DNA of 64,000 nucleotides. It comes from an uncultured Acidobacteriia bacterium. GTDB taxonomy: Bacteria; Acidobacteriota; Terriglobia; Bryobacterales; Bryobacteraceae. Below are positions 1-9,169 of this stretch, one piece after another (the stretch's first letter is position 1; every line of letters starts with the position of its first letter). Under the pieces are notes generated by a model. It did no database searches. It was not told the DNA's origin and was given only the letters and a program-made list of their open reading frames with translations. A program made the translations under genes and the position numbers. The stretch covers positions 1 through 64,000 of the forward strand of contig CAIVPR010000008.1 of the NCBI GenBank assembly GCA_903907865.1. Direction: 5' to 3'.

Positions 1-2
1 GA

Positions 3-131
3 CTTCTCACCGCCACCCAGACCTGCCGCATCCAAGGCCGCAATCCTCTCGACTACCTCAAACAGGCTGTCCACTCACACCGCGCGGGCCTTCCCGCACC
101 TTCGCTCCTACCCGCCAAACCACGGGCCTGA
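3..131 (+). CDS. IS66-family transposase, C-terminal end (partial)
   Basis: The frame is open from the window edge and stops at 129-131, giving 42 residues. It contains TCRIQGRNPLDYLKQAV and ends near AGLPAPSLL. This matches the usual C-terminus of IS66-type DDE transposases, where a TCR-QGR-PLDYL stretch is followed by PSLL. The catalytic part lies outside the window. The stop codon lies only 4 nt from the stop codon of the convergent membrane protein, so the insertion sequence abuts that gene. I cannot see a terminal inverted repeat with confidence. The family is recalled from this short tail only. Confidence 0.6.
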   Translation, partial: LLTATQTCRIQGRNPLDYLKQAVHSHRAGLPAPSLLPAKPRA

Positions 132-135
132 ACTG

Positions 136-1839
136 TTACGTCCGAAACCTATCCAGTGTTTCCTTGGCTGCGTCACGGAGTCCCTCGGCGTCGTTCGCCT
201 TGTCAAGGATGGTCATGAGGGTGTGGCGGGCAACTATCTCATCCGGGATCTGCTTGATAGCCAAGGACGCTTGAACAATGGCCTCTTTGAGACGGCCCTT
301 GTTCATCAGCCACTCGGCGTAGGCAATCCGCGGCTCGGCCAACGCCGGTGCCAGTTTCGTAGCCTGGAGATAGTGGCGCTCCGCCTCGTCGGGGTTACCC
401 AAATGGTCCCAAACTGTACCTAGGTTGGTTTCAAGCCGGAAGTATTCGGGCATGATGGCCGCCGCCCTCTCAAACATGGTCAGGGCCCCCGCATCGTCGC
501 CCTTCAGCATAAGTACCAAGCCATACGCGTTGAGTCCCTTCGCGTTGCCCGGACTCTTCTGGGCCACGTCGGACCAGAAAGACTCCGGCGTGCGCCATAC
601 TTGGTTCCTTTGCGTGGTTCCCCAAGCAAGTCCGACAAGAATCGGGGTTGCCGTTCCAGCAAGAACGATAGTCCGCCAGCGTGACGGCAAACCCAATGCC
701 GGGAGCAATCGTGCAATTGCGGCGCAGACGGCGAGAGTCAACCCAACGAAGGGGAAGTACATCCGGTGGTCGTTCTCAACTTCGGCCAAAGGGTACAAGG
801 AAGTCGGCAGGCAACCGACCAGGAACCACGCGAGCCCGAATGCGATGGGTCGCGTGCCAGGCTTCCGTGCAAACCAGACTGTTGCCGCGAGCATGATGAT
901 GACAAAAGCAAATCCGGCCGCGGCTAAAGGATCGAGCGGGCTCGCAAACGTTCCGAAATCGGAGTCCCCGGTGAGCTGCAGCGGAAGAAAGAACTGTCCG
1001 AAGTAGTGCAGGATAACAGCAGGTTGTGCTGTTAGGTAAGGAACCGTCGAAATCATCTTGCCGCCAAACGACGGCGGCGTCGTGTATTTGGTGAATGCCA
1101 TAACGGCAATTGTCACCGCAAGGGCCGGGATGGACCGGCGGAACGCCGTCGCCGCGGGAATGTCCTCAATCCAGAGCATCCATAGAAACAGCAGAACCGG
1201 AAAAACTACGGCGGGCGGCTTGCAGAGTAGCGCTGCGACCACCGGCAGGATATAGTCGTGCCGGTCCGCGCCTTTCCGGCTGAAAATAACGAGACCGGCG
1301 ACGACGCCTAGTGTGGAATAGACGTCCGCGCGCTGAATGACGTAGTTTATCGTCTCGGCGATTGCCGGATGGACCGCGTAGATTGCGGTGGCGGCCATAG
1401 CCGTCCATAGCTGTTCCGACTTGGTGAAGTGCCGTTGCAAAGCCCGCCGGAACAAAACTGCCATGAAGCAGATTTGTACTAAGAACCAAAGGAAGGTGGA
1501 GAGGTGAAACCAGAACGGGATCGTGCCGCCACCGAGCCAGTAGTCAATTGCCAGTGAAGTACTAACAAGCGGCCTGTAGACCCGGTTGGGCGGGAAGACA
1601 CTAAACGTGGTGGCATCGCGAAAGAACAATGGAATGTTCTTGATGTCCCGGATCCACGGGTTATTGACCACGGTGTGGGCGTCATCGAATTGAAACGTAT
1701 TCTGGAAGTGGTTGGAATACGCCACTGCGGCCAGCAGAAGAATGCCTATGAGGAGCGTCCAAAAGGATCGTCCCATAGCTTCCGATGGTTCCGAGCCCGT
1801 ATCCGGATCTGCCCGCAATCGCGGTGGTTCGGGAATCAT
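136..1839 (-). CDS. Multi-spanning membrane protein with C-terminal TPRs (TMTC-like)
   Basis: This is a polytopic inner-membrane protein of about 567 residues. After a hydrophilic N-terminus there is a first membrane segment (WTLLIGILLLAAVAYSN) followed by an NTFQFDDAHTVVNNPW stretch, an acidic first-loop motif typical of the GT-C-like TMTC/TPR membrane family. About ten hydrophobic segments follow. The last 140 residues form three or four TPR units (GNAKGLNAYGLVLMLKGD, LGNPDEAERHYLQATKLAP). A role in protein glycosylation or envelope assembly is inferred from the family, and the substrate is unknown. I prefer the ATG at 1839. An upstream ATG at 1881 adds codons with poor wobble GC, and an ATG at 1776 just before the first membrane segment is also possible. 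Confidence 0.6.
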   Translation of the reverse strand: MIPEPPRLRADPDTGSEPSEAMGRSFWTLLIGILLLAAVAYSNHFQNTFQFDDAHTVVNNPWIRDIKNIPLFFRDATTFSVFPPNRVYRPLVSTSLAIDYWLGGGTIPFWFHLSTFLWFLVQICFMAVLFRRALQRHFTKSEQLWTAMAATAIYAVHPAIAETINYVIQRADVYSTLGVVAGLVIFSRKGADRHDYILPVVAALLCKPPAVVFPVLLFLWMLWIEDIPAATAFRRSIPALAVTIAVMAFTKYTTPPSFGGKMISTVPYLTAQPAVILHYFGQFFLPLQLTGDSDFGTFASPLDPLAAAGFAFVIIMLAATVWFARKPGTRPIAFGLAWFLVGCLPTSLYPLAEVENDHRMYFPFVGLTLAVCAAIARLLPALGLPSRWRTIVLAGTATPILVGLAWGTTQRNQVWRTPESFWSDVAQKSPGNAKGLNAYGLVLMLKGDDAGALTMFERAAAIMPEYFRLETNLGTVWDHLGNPDEAERHYLQATKLAPALAEPRIAYAEWLMNKGRLKEAIVQASLAIKQIPDEIVARHTLMTILDKANDAEGLRDAAKETLDRFRT

Positions 1840-1997
1840 TCGAGCTTGTATCTTAGCATGAAAACCGGGCACACTCCGCATCTAGTTTGCATTCTGGACT
1901 GCATTTGAGAATGGCAGCAGAGATACTCGGCGGGCTGCGCGTAGGTGCAGTGGTGGGGATTAGAACCATCGCAGGACGCCGTTCGCCGTTCGCAGCC

Positions 1998-2393
1998 CTA
2001 CTTGGCCCGAGTCCAAACCACCGTCTTGCGGACCACGCCGACAGCGACGCGCACCTCCAAGGTGTCCCGGCCCGTCAGGACCAGTTTCGGGGTGAAGTCC
2101 CTGCCGCGCTCGGGCGCGTAGAGAGTGCCTCCGGTCCACGTGTCCGGGGCGTCGAAACGGAAGCCCTTCAGGATTTGGAGACCGAGAAGCGACCGGCTAC
2201 GGCGGCTGGCATCGGCGTTGTGCTCGTCGGTAGCACTGGATTTGGCGAGGGCCTTGATCGTGCCGCAGTACGCCTCGGCACATCTCGACATCTCGATCTT
2301 GGACTCTCCGTTGGGCGTGTTCCATGTACCGAGGATGCGGTCAGCCGCCTGGGATTGCGCCAGCATCGCAATGGCGAGCAACAAATGGATCAT
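1998..2393 (-). CDS. DUF2147 domain secreted protein
   Basis: The protein is 131 residues with a signal peptide (IHLLLAIAMLAQSQAA) followed by the DUF2147 pattern: RILGTWNTPNGESKIEMSRC, a CGTIKAL turn, and a C-terminal VRKTVVWTR. DUF2147 proteins are small secreted beta-rich proteins of unknown function. The start is fixed by an AGGAGG Shine-Dalgarno about 5 nt upstream of the ATG at 2393. The frame stays open further upstream, but the extra residues have no family resemblance. Two cysteines (in SRCAEAYCGT) could form a disulfide. Confidence 0.75.
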   Translation of the reverse strand: MIHLLLAIAMLAQSQAADRILGTWNTPNGESKIEMSRCAEAYCGTIKALAKSSATDEHNADASRRSRSLLGLQILKGFRFDAPDTWTGGTLYAPERGRDFTPKLVLTGRDTLEVRVAVGVVRKTVVWTRAK

Positions 2394-2627
2394 TCGGCCT
2401 CCTGATTGGATCTTAGCGGCAGCCCGGCGGCGACACGCATAACGGGGGTGGGCGCAATCTCCGATCCGTCCCCGCGTGCGTGCGAGCACGTCACCGGCGT
2501 CCTCGGTTTCACGTCGTAGACCGAAACTGCCCTCCTGGGTGCCATCCCTGTAAAAAAGTCGGAGCCATGCCACTTTGACCCTAAAGTCGTCGGACGGTTC
2601 CGCCGATAGAAGTGCTGGAGGTAAGTA

Positions 2628-2993
2628 TTGACACAACGCAAGCGGTGCCATAACCACGCGCTGGGGGCATCACTCCTAGCCCTCGCCTTGACCACAGGTG
2701 CCACAGCCAGTCCCGTTGATGTTCCCGAGGGGCAGGCGAAGAAGGCCGCAATCGAAAAGCCCGCGCCTGCCATCTCGCCGATGGCGCGGCAATTGAAGCT
2801 TAGCGGGCGCGTTGAAGTTCGCGTCCAAATCGAGGCAGACGGCTCCGTCTCCAAGGTCAAGGAGCTGTCAGGCAACCCGCTGCTGCTCCAGCCTGCGGTC
2901 GCCGCCGTAAAGAAGTGGAAGTTCAGCCCGTTCACGGAAGGCGACAAGGCCGTAGAGGCCAGCACAACGCTGTCTTTCGATTTCAAGCAATAG
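2628..2993 (+). CDS. Short TonB C-terminal-domain protein
   Basis: The protein is 121 residues. An N-terminal hydrophobic stretch (ASLLALALTTGATAS) acts as signal peptide or anchor. The rest is a TonB C-terminal fold (LSGRVEVRVQIEADGSVSKV, VAAVKKWKFSPF). It starts at TTG 2628, preceded by a good GGAGG six bases upstream. The stop overlaps the ribosome binding site of the TonB-dependent receptor, so the two are cotranscribed. Unlike classical TonB it has almost no proline-rich spacer (about 30 residues), so it may not span the periplasm. It may instead be a dedicated periplasmic partner of the receptor; that role is inference. Confidence 0.75.
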   Translation: MTQRKRCHNHALGASLLALALTTGATASPVDVPEGQAKKAAIEKPAPAISPMARQLKLSGRVEVRVQIEADGSVSKVKELSGNPLLLQPAVAAVKKWKFSPFTEGDKAVEASTTLSFDFKQ

Positions 2994-3004
2994 GAGCCCA
3001 CCAA

Positions 3005-6000
3005 ATGACTACATCAAAATTGAGAATCGCCATGGCCGTCGCTCTTCTCGGCCTGCCAAGTGCCGCAATCCTGCGCGCGCAGACTGCGGCCAAGATCGTC
3101 GGGCTCGTAAAGGACCAAGAAGGCAAGATCATTGCCGAAGCCAGCATTGTCGCCACCGGACAGAAGTCTACGATCAAGAGGAAGATCAAGTCCGAGCCGG
3201 ATGGAGGGTTCGTGCTTGCGGAAATCCCTCCGGACACCTACGAGATCAGCGCCACCTGCGACATTTGCAACGACGTTTCGAGTGTTGTGGAGGTTGGCGC
3301 AGGTCAGACACGGTCGATTGAACTGACGTTGGACACCAAGAGCAATTCCACGGAGATATCCATCGACAAGCACGCGGCAACCTTGGATGCCACCTCGGCG
3401 CGCCTGGGCTCGAATGCCACTGCGGGAGAAATTGAGGCCATACCCGTAAACGGCAGGACCTACGGCCCGCTGGCCTTGGCGATACCCTTGGTGTCGAATT
3501 CCGCGGGTGCCGACTTTCAAGCCCTGCGATTTGGGGGCATGTCGAACCAGCAGAACCGGTATCGGCTGGACGGAGTGGACGCATCCTCGGTCGTGAGCGC
3601 GGCCCCGGGGTTCGTGCCCGTGTCCGGGGTCCAATTCCGGCTGAGGACCAGTGTTGACAGTGTCCAGGAATTCCGTGTCGACGCGGCCATGTACCCGGCC
3701 GAAGACGGCTTCGGGGCTGGCGGGCAATTCAAGCTGGTATCGAAGTCCGGCGGGGCGGATTGGCATGGGGGGCTCTCGGAGTACCTGCGGAACGACAAGC
3801 TGAATGCGCGGAACTTCTTTGACGGGGTAACCAAGACCGGCCTTCACATGAACCAGTTTGGCGGCAACGCTGGCGGGGCTCTTAAGAAAGACAAGCTCTT
3901 CGTGTTTGCAAGCTTGGAGGGATTGCGCCAAAGCGCCGGGCTGAATATTCTGGAATCGGCGCCTTCGCCACACGCGAGGCAGAACGCCGATCTGTTGATC
4001 TTGCCGCTCTTGAACCTGCTTGGAGCGACGAGCCTGCCCACACAGGACCCCGACGTCAATGCGGCGTCGCGGGCGGCCACGGCCACGGAGAGCGAGAACA
4101 ACGCCAACATCCGTGTTGACTACGTCGCCAACCTTCGAAACCGGGGCTTCCTGCGGTACTCCCGCACAGCTGGAAACCAAGTGGTGCCGGACAACACGAC
4201 GACAGCCCGGAGCATCTCCTCAAACACCCGGCCCGACAATGCCGTGTTCAGTTGGAACACCGAGCTCAACGCCAAGATGATCAACCAAGTGACAATTGGA
4301 CTCAACAGGGCCCCCGTCAACGTGGGTGTGACCGGCGGTGGAGCGGATGCTTACGGAATTCGCGTCATTGTGGGCGGAGCCGCCGACAATTTCGCGTCGC
4401 CGGGCGGCTTGGTCCAAATGGTGAACGGCGACTGGGGTCGCGGGGCCTTGTACCACGGCAGTTCCTGGAATTTCAGCGACCACCTCGACCTTCTGTTGTC
4501 CTCCCATTCGGTGAAAGTGGGGGGCGAGGCACGGATGGTTCGGATGCCTTTGCAGACGATGGGCGGGACGGTTTACCGTTTCTTGAATCCGGACACGCTA
4601 CTTTCCAACTCCGACGCCGATGTGACCTACACGGGAGACGTGCCCCTGCGTGTCGCACTTCAGACCCAATGGGCGGGATACGTGCAGGACGAATGGCGCC
4701 TGCGGCCCAATCTGGTGTTGAATCTCGGCCTGCGCTATGAATATGCGTCGGCAACCCGTGAGCAGAACAACAAGGCCAGCATCTTCGATCCGTATGCGTT
4801 TACCGTCCGACAAGCTGCCGGCGGGTTCTATGAGGCATCGAAGCTGGGTTTTGCCCCCCGGCTGGCCCTGGCGTGGTCTCCTGAGCGGGCGCGCGGCAAC
4901 ACCGTCGTCCGAACCGGGGTTGGCATCTACCAAGGCCCCTTGACGATCCTGGACACCATCCAGCCGATCCAGAATTCCGCGATCCGCAGTTTCATCCGCG
5001 GCTCCATTTTCCCGCAACCGCCCTCCGTGCTCACCGGCGATGAAGCCCAACGGGCTCCCTACGCCTTCGATGCATCCAGCTTCGCGCACCCGCAGCGCAA
5101 CATAGTGTTCTCCACCTCTGTGCAACAGTCATTGCCGGGCCAGTTTGTGGGGCAGATCGGATACGGCGGCATACTCAGCCGGCACTTGGTCCAGCAGGCG
5201 ACAAGCAATCTGGGTAGGTCGGTGGACCCCGACACAGGCGACATAGTCCGGCCCAACGACAGCTTCGGGGCCATCCAATACTTGACGAGCGGTGGCACCA
5301 GCTCCTACCATGCGTTTCAGTCCGGGCTCACCCGCCGTTTTGTCGATATGCTGACGATCAGCGCCTCGTACACGTGGGCGCACTCGATAGGAGATTCGCT
5401 CGGGACCGGGGAAGCCCAAGCCGCACAAAACCCCAACTGCTTGGCGTGCGAAAAGGCCAGCAACAACTTCGACACCAAGCACACGGTCAATTTGAGCGCG
5501 GTCTACAGCCTGCCATTCGGAGCCCGCCAAAAATACTTCAGCAAGGGCCTGGTCGGGGCTTTGGCTGCGGATTGGGCCTTGGCTGGATCTTTCAACGCCC
5601 ACAGCGGTCTGCCGCTGAACGTTGTGATTGACCGGCCCGACGAGATCTATCGGGACGGTTCCACCTACTACTCCCCATACGGTTTCGTGCCCGATTCGGC
5701 TTCGGCCACAGTCAACGTGCCGTATGGCGGCGAGGACCGCGGTTCACAGCGTCCGAACCTCGTTCCGGGCGTAAATCCGTATCAGACCGGTGGCGGGCCT
5801 TGGCTAAACCCGACAGCCTTCTCGATTCCGCTCCCCGGAACGATGGGCAACTTGGGCCGCAACGCCTTTCGAGGGCCGGGCTTCTCTCAGATCGACCTTC
5901 AGTTGAGCCGGTCGATCCGGATCAGCGAACGGGTACGAATCGAACTGAGGGGCGAGGGTTTCAATGTTGCGAACCACACCAACTTTGCACCTCCGACGAC

Positions 6001-6154
6001 CGAGCTGCAAGACCAGTTACTGGATGCAAGCCCCGGCTCGGGGTATTCTTCCAGGATTGCCACCGGCTTCGGCCAGCTCAATTCCACCGTTGGTCGGACA
6101 GTGGGGTTGGGCACCTCGCGGCAAGTCCAAGTTGGTGTGCGGGTGGTCTTCTAG
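3005..6154 (+). CDS. TonB-dependent receptor with carboxypeptidase-regulatory-like domain (Oar-like)
   Basis: This is an outer-membrane receptor of 1049 residues. A signal peptide (residues 1-26, ending ILRAQ) is followed by a carboxypeptidase regulatory-like beta-sandwich (about 28-110, KIVGLVKDQEGKIIAEASI). Next come a plug domain with IPVNGRTYGPL and the RLDGVDAS segment, and then a long barrel ending in VQVGVRVVF; a terminal Phe is typical of BAM substrates. Length and order match the Oar/CarbopepD_reg receptors that are expanded in Acidobacteria. Their substrates are mostly unknown. The ATG at 3005 has AGGAG nine bases upstream and overlaps the end of the TonB-like gene. Confidence 0.88.
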   Translation: MTTSKLRIAMAVALLGLPSAAILRAQTAAKIVGLVKDQEGKIIAEASIVATGQKSTIKRKIKSEPDGGFVLAEIPPDTYEISATCDICNDVSSVVEVGAGQTRSIELTLDTKSNSTEISIDKHAATLDATSARLGSNATAGEIEAIPVNGRTYGPLALAIPLVSNSAGADFQALRFGGMSNQQNRYRLDGVDASSVVSAAPGFVPVSGVQFRLRTSVDSVQEFRVDAAMYPAEDGFGAGGQFKLVSKSGGADWHGGLSEYLRNDKLNARNFFDGVTKTGLHMNQFGGNAGGALKKDKLFVFASLEGLRQSAGLNILESAPSPHARQNADLLILPLLNLLGATSLPTQDPDVNAASRAATATESENNANIRVDYVANLRNRGFLRYSRTAGNQVVPDNTTTARSISSNTRPDNAVFSWNTELNAKMINQVTIGLNRAPVNVGVTGGGADAYGIRVIVGGAADNFASPGGLVQMVNGDWGRGALYHGSSWNFSDHLDLLLSSHSVKVGGEARMVRMPLQTMGGTVYRFLNPDTLLSNSDADVTYTGDVPLRVALQTQWAGYVQDEWRLRPNLVLNLGLRYEYASATREQNNKASIFDPYAFTVRQAAGGFYEASKLGFAPRLALAWSPERARGNTVVRTGVGIYQGPLTILDTIQPIQNSAIRSFIRGSIFPQPPSVLTGDEAQRAPYAFDASSFAHPQRNIVFSTSVQQSLPGQFVGQIGYGGILSRHLVQQATSNLGRSVDPDTGDIVRPNDSFGAIQYLTSGGTSSYHAFQSGLTRRFVDMLTISASYTWAHSIGDSLGTGEAQAAQNPNCLACEKASNNFDTKHTVNLSAVYSLPFGARQKYFSKGLVGALAADWALAGSFNAHSGLPLNVVIDRPDEIYRDGSTYYSPYGFVPDSASATVNVPYGGEDRGSQRPNLVPGVNPYQTGGGPWLNPTAFSIPLPGTMGNLGRNAFRGPGFSQIDLQLSRSIRISERVRIELRGEGFNVANHTNFAPPTTELQDQLLDASPGSGYSSRIATGFGQLNSTVGRTVGLGTSRQVQVGVRVVF

Positions 6155-6223
6155 TAGCCGGACAGGGAGGGGGCTTACCAGTCCCCTCTCTGGTGCGCCA
6201 TCGGAAGTGATACCTTAAGCTCG

Positions 6224-8170
6224 ATGCGTCTCTTCGTACTTGGAATCGTCTTGTCGTCCGCCACGCTGTCCGCACAGGACATACCCGCCGGGCAGCGCTC
6301 CTTCGAAAATCGCTGCGGGCGGTGCCACGGAGCCGAGGGCAATGGCAGCGAGATGGGGCCGTCCGTCTTCAACGGCCTCGCGCAGCGCACCGACGCGCAA
6401 TTGGGTGGCCTGATCCGCACCGGCGTTCCGGGCCGCATGCCGGGCAACCAGATCAACGACGAGGACTTGGGGCAATTGACGAAACACCTGCGCTCCCTGC
6501 AGGCCAAAAGCCGGGCGCTACCGAGCCGCCGGGTCAAGCTCGCGATGGCTGACGGCACGACGATGGAAGGCGTAATGCTGGGACAGGGTTTCGAGGACCA
6601 ACAGGTGCGGACGGCAGACGGCAAGGTGCACCTGCTGCGACGGGTGGGCGACAAGTTCCGCGAAGCCGCGCCGGGCGTCGATTGGCCCGGCTTCAATGGT
6701 GACCCGCGCGGCAACCGCTACACCACGCTCGACCAGATCACCAAGGCCAACGTCCGGCAACTTTCCGCGAAGTGGGTGTTCAGCATTCCGAACGCGACCC
6801 GGCTGCAGGGGACTCCGGTGGTGGTCGGCGGCATCATGTACGTGACGACGGTGAACCAATGCCTCGCGCTCGATGCGGGCACCGGGCGGCAGATCTGGCG
6901 ATGGTCGCGTCCCACGACTCCCGGCACGGTCGGCGCGGGTTCAAATCGCGGCGTGGCCTCCTACGGCGACAAGGTTTTCATCGCAACCGACAACGCGCAC
7001 CTCGTGGCGCTGAACCGGTACACCGGCGAGCAGGTCTGGGACACCGAAACCGCCGACTTCCACCAGAACTATTTCGCGACCGGCGCGCCTGTCGCGGTGG
7101 GGAACTTGATCCTGACCGGCGTCGGAGGCGGCGAGCACGGCACACGCGGTTTCGTGGCCGCCTACAACGCCGAGACCGGCAAGGAGGCCTGGCGCTTCTG
7201 GACGATTCCGGCGGCGGGAGAGCCCGGTGCCGATAGCTGGAAGGGCAAGGACCGCGATCATGGCGGCGCGCCAACCTGGCTCAGCGGCACCTACGACCCC
7301 GAACTCGACACCGTCTACTGGCCAATAGGCAACCCCGCCAAGGAGTACAACGGCGACGAACGCGGCGGCGACAACCTCTATTCCGACTGCGTGGTCGCCC
7401 TCGACGCCAAGACCGGCAAGCTGAAGTGGTATTTCCAGTTCACTCCGCACGACCTCTGGGACTGGGATGCGACCGAGACGCCCGTCCTGATCAACGCCAA
7501 TTTCCAAGGCCAGCCGCGCAAACTCTTGGTGCAAGCCAACCGCAACGGCTTTTTCTACGTGCTGGACCGGACGAACGGCAAAGCGCTGCTCGTCAAGCAG
7601 TTCGTACGCAAGCAGACGTGGGCCACCGGAATGACGCCGGAAGGCCGTCCGATCAAGGCCCCGAACCAGGAGCCGTCGCCGGAAGGGACTTTCGTCTGCC
7701 CGTCGCAGGACGGCGCGACGAATTTCTACTCTCCTTCGTTCAATCCGGCCACCGGGCTGTTCTACTTCCATGCGTTCGAGAGTTGCAGCATCTACACGAA
7801 GCGCGATCAGTCGACCTGGGTCGCGGGGCAGACCTACTTGGGTGGCGTGCAGCGCGGCGCACCGGGAGAGGTCCGCGAACACTACCTGAAGGCGATGGAC
7901 ATCTCGACCGGGACCGTGAAGTGGGAACTGGCACAGCCCGGACCGTCGCAGAGTTGGGGCGGGACACTGGCGACGGCAACGGGACTCGTGTTCTTCGGGG
8001 AGGAGAACGGCGCGATGATGGCCGCCGACGCCACGACAGGCAAGCCGATGTGGCGCTTCGAGACCAACACGCTCTGGAAGGCGTCGCCGATGGCCTATTC
8101 GCTCGACGGCAAGGAGTATGTGGCTGCGATTGCGGGCGGGAACGTAATTGCGTTCGGGCTGCCGGACTAA
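6224..8170 (+). CDS. Cytochrome c - PQQ quinoprotein dehydrogenase fusion
   Basis: This periplasmic protein has 648 residues. A signal peptide (1-17) is followed by a monohaem cytochrome c domain with CGRCH at about residue 31 and Met ligand candidates in PGRMPGNQ. A small beta segment follows (about 98-145, LAMADGTTMEGVMLGQGF), and then an eight-bladed PQQ propeller (from VDWPGFNGDPRGNRYTTL) with repeated ALDAGTGRQIWRW blade motifs. The expected reaction is oxidation of an alcohol or sugar with electrons passed to the fused haem. The presumed catalytic aspartate D413 sits in HDLWDWDATE, with a second Asp two residues on (D415), the arrangement linked to lanthanide-dependent quinoproteins. 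It stands alone between the receptor and the sigma factor. Confidence 0.85.
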   Translation: MRLFVLGIVLSSATLSAQDIPAGQRSFENRCGRCHGAEGNGSEMGPSVFNGLAQRTDAQLGGLIRTGVPGRMPGNQINDEDLGQLTKHLRSLQAKSRALPSRRVKLAMADGTTMEGVMLGQGFEDQQVRTADGKVHLLRRVGDKFREAAPGVDWPGFNGDPRGNRYTTLDQITKANVRQLSAKWVFSIPNATRLQGTPVVVGGIMYVTTVNQCLALDAGTGRQIWRWSRPTTPGTVGAGSNRGVASYGDKVFIATDNAHLVALNRYTGEQVWDTETADFHQNYFATGAPVAVGNLILTGVGGGEHGTRGFVAAYNAETGKEAWRFWTIPAAGEPGADSWKGKDRDHGGAPTWLSGTYDPELDTVYWPIGNPAKEYNGDERGGDNLYSDCVVALDAKTGKLKWYFQFTPHDLWDWDATETPVLINANFQGQPRKLLVQANRNGFFYVLDRTNGKALLVKQFVRKQTWATGMTPEGRPIKAPNQEPSPEGTFVCPSQDGATNFYSPSFNPATGLFYFHAFESCSIYTKRDQSTWVAGQTYLGGVQRGAPGEVREHYLKAMDISTGTVKWELAQPGPSQSWGGTLATATGLVFFGEENGAMMAADATTGKPMWRFETNTLWKASPMAYSLDGKEYVAAIAGGNVIAFGLPD

Positions 8171-8213
8171 TCTCCATAAAATATTTCCGCCCGACTTCCG
8201 TCTACCCTGATGG

Positions 8214-8795
8214 ATGGAATATGCGGAAGCAATCCGACGGATCGACACCGGGGCGGCCCTGATGGACGAGGACCGCGGCTTGGTCGAGTCCTTCGAACGC
8301 GAGTCCCGTCGGCTGCGCGCCTTCATACGGCGGCGCATCCCCGACGAACTGGACGCCGAAGATATCCTCCAGGACGTCTTCTACGAGTTAGTCGACGCGT
8401 ACCGGCTGATGAGACCGGTCGCGCACACCGGCGCTTGGCTTTTCCAAGTGGCCCGCAACCGCATCGCCGACATCTTTCGAGCCAAGAAGTCCGTAGTCGC
8501 CGACAGCGCGGACCTCTTCCTCGACGAACTGCGGGCACCAAGCTCGGACGACCCCGATCAAATCTTCGCCCGCCAGGTGCTGTTCTCGGAAATCGAGGCG
8601 GCCCTGGAGGAACTGCCCCCCAGCCAGCGCGAAGTCTTCATCGCGCATGAACTGGAGGGCAAGAGCTTCAAGGAGTTGTCCGCTCAAACCGGCGTGGGAC
8701 AGGCGACTCTCCTTTCCCGCAAACACTACGCGGTGCGCTTCCTGCGTCGCCGCCTCCAGAAACGCTATTACGAAATGGAAGGAAAGCAGTCATGA
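8214..8795 (+). CDS. ECF-type RNA polymerase sigma factor
   Basis: The protein is 193 residues. Region 2 (about 25-90) contains RIPDELDAEDILQDVFYEL and WLFQVARNRIADIFR. Region 4 (about 125-180) contains LEELPPSQREVFIAHELEGK and the helix-turn-helix SFKELSAQTGVGQATLLSRK. This is the sigma-70 ECF layout without regions 1 and 3. Its stop overlaps the start of the next small membrane protein gene (ATGA at 8792-8795), so the two form a unit, probably sigma factor plus regulator. The Tol-Pal genes begin about 50 bases after that partner. No target promoter can be deduced here. Confidence 0.88.
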   Translation: MEYAEAIRRIDTGAALMDEDRGLVESFERESRRLRAFIRRRIPDELDAEDILQDVFYELVDAYRLMRPVAHTGAWLFQVARNRIADIFRAKKSVVADSADLFLDELRAPSSDDPDQIFARQVLFSEIEAALEELPPSQREVFIAHELEGKSFKELSAQTGVGQATLLSRKHYAVRFLRRRLQKRYYEMEGKQS

Positions 8796-9118
8796 GAAAA
8801 CACAAGGGAATCCGGATGGCCAGGATGGCCGCGATCGGAGTGGCGGCCATATCGCTTGCCGGGGCGGTGACGATGGAACTCTGGAACGCGCTGATGCCGG
8901 CGCTCTTCAAGCTCCCGGTGGTCGGGTTTTGGCAGGCGCTCGGCCTTTTGCTGCTGAGCAAGCTGCTGTTCGGGAGTTTCGGCGGCCGGAGGGGCGGTCA
9001 TTGGGGCAAGGCCCGGTTCGCATGGGACATGACCCCGGAAGAGCGCGAACGGTTCCGGGAGGCGATGCTTCGACGACACCCGGGCCCTGCCGGATGCGGA
9101 CCGACGACAACCGCGTGA
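8792..9118 (+). CDS. Small membrane protein coupled to the ECF sigma factor
   Basis: The protein is 108 residues with two predicted hydrophobic segments (ARMAAIGVAAISLAGAV and GFWQALGLLLLSKLLFGSF), followed by a cytosolic GGRRGGHWGKARFAWDM and a TPEERERFREAMLRR helix. Proteins with this layout often sit next to ECF sigma genes in Acidobacteria and Bacteroidota. They look like candidate membrane regulators but lack a zinc-finger anti-sigma motif, so the anti-sigma role is inference. Translation is probably coupled through the ATGA overlap with the sigma factor. Confidence 0.65.
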   Translation: MRKHKGIRMARMAAIGVAAISLAGAVTMELWNALMPALFKLPVVGFWQALGLLLLSKLLFGSFGGRRGGHWGKARFAWDMTPEERERFREAMLRRHPGPAGCGPTTTA

Positions 9119-9142
9119 CATGTGGGACCCGCAATGAGAGAC

Positions 9143-9165
9143 TGGTAGATTCAAGGATGGAGGGG
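9143..9165 (+). promoter_or_regulatory. tolQ leader: extended -10-like TGGTAGATT plus GGAGGGG
   Basis: TGGTAGATT (9143-9151) resembles an extended -10 element. It is followed by the Shine-Dalgarno GGAGGGG at 9159-9165, four bases before the TTG start of tolQ. A close copy of this leader (TGTTAGATTCAAG then AGGGAAGGG) stands upstream of tolR at 10503. The -10 call rests on sequence resemblance alone; no convincing -35 was seen. Confidence 0.35.
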
Positions 9166-9169
9166 CATA

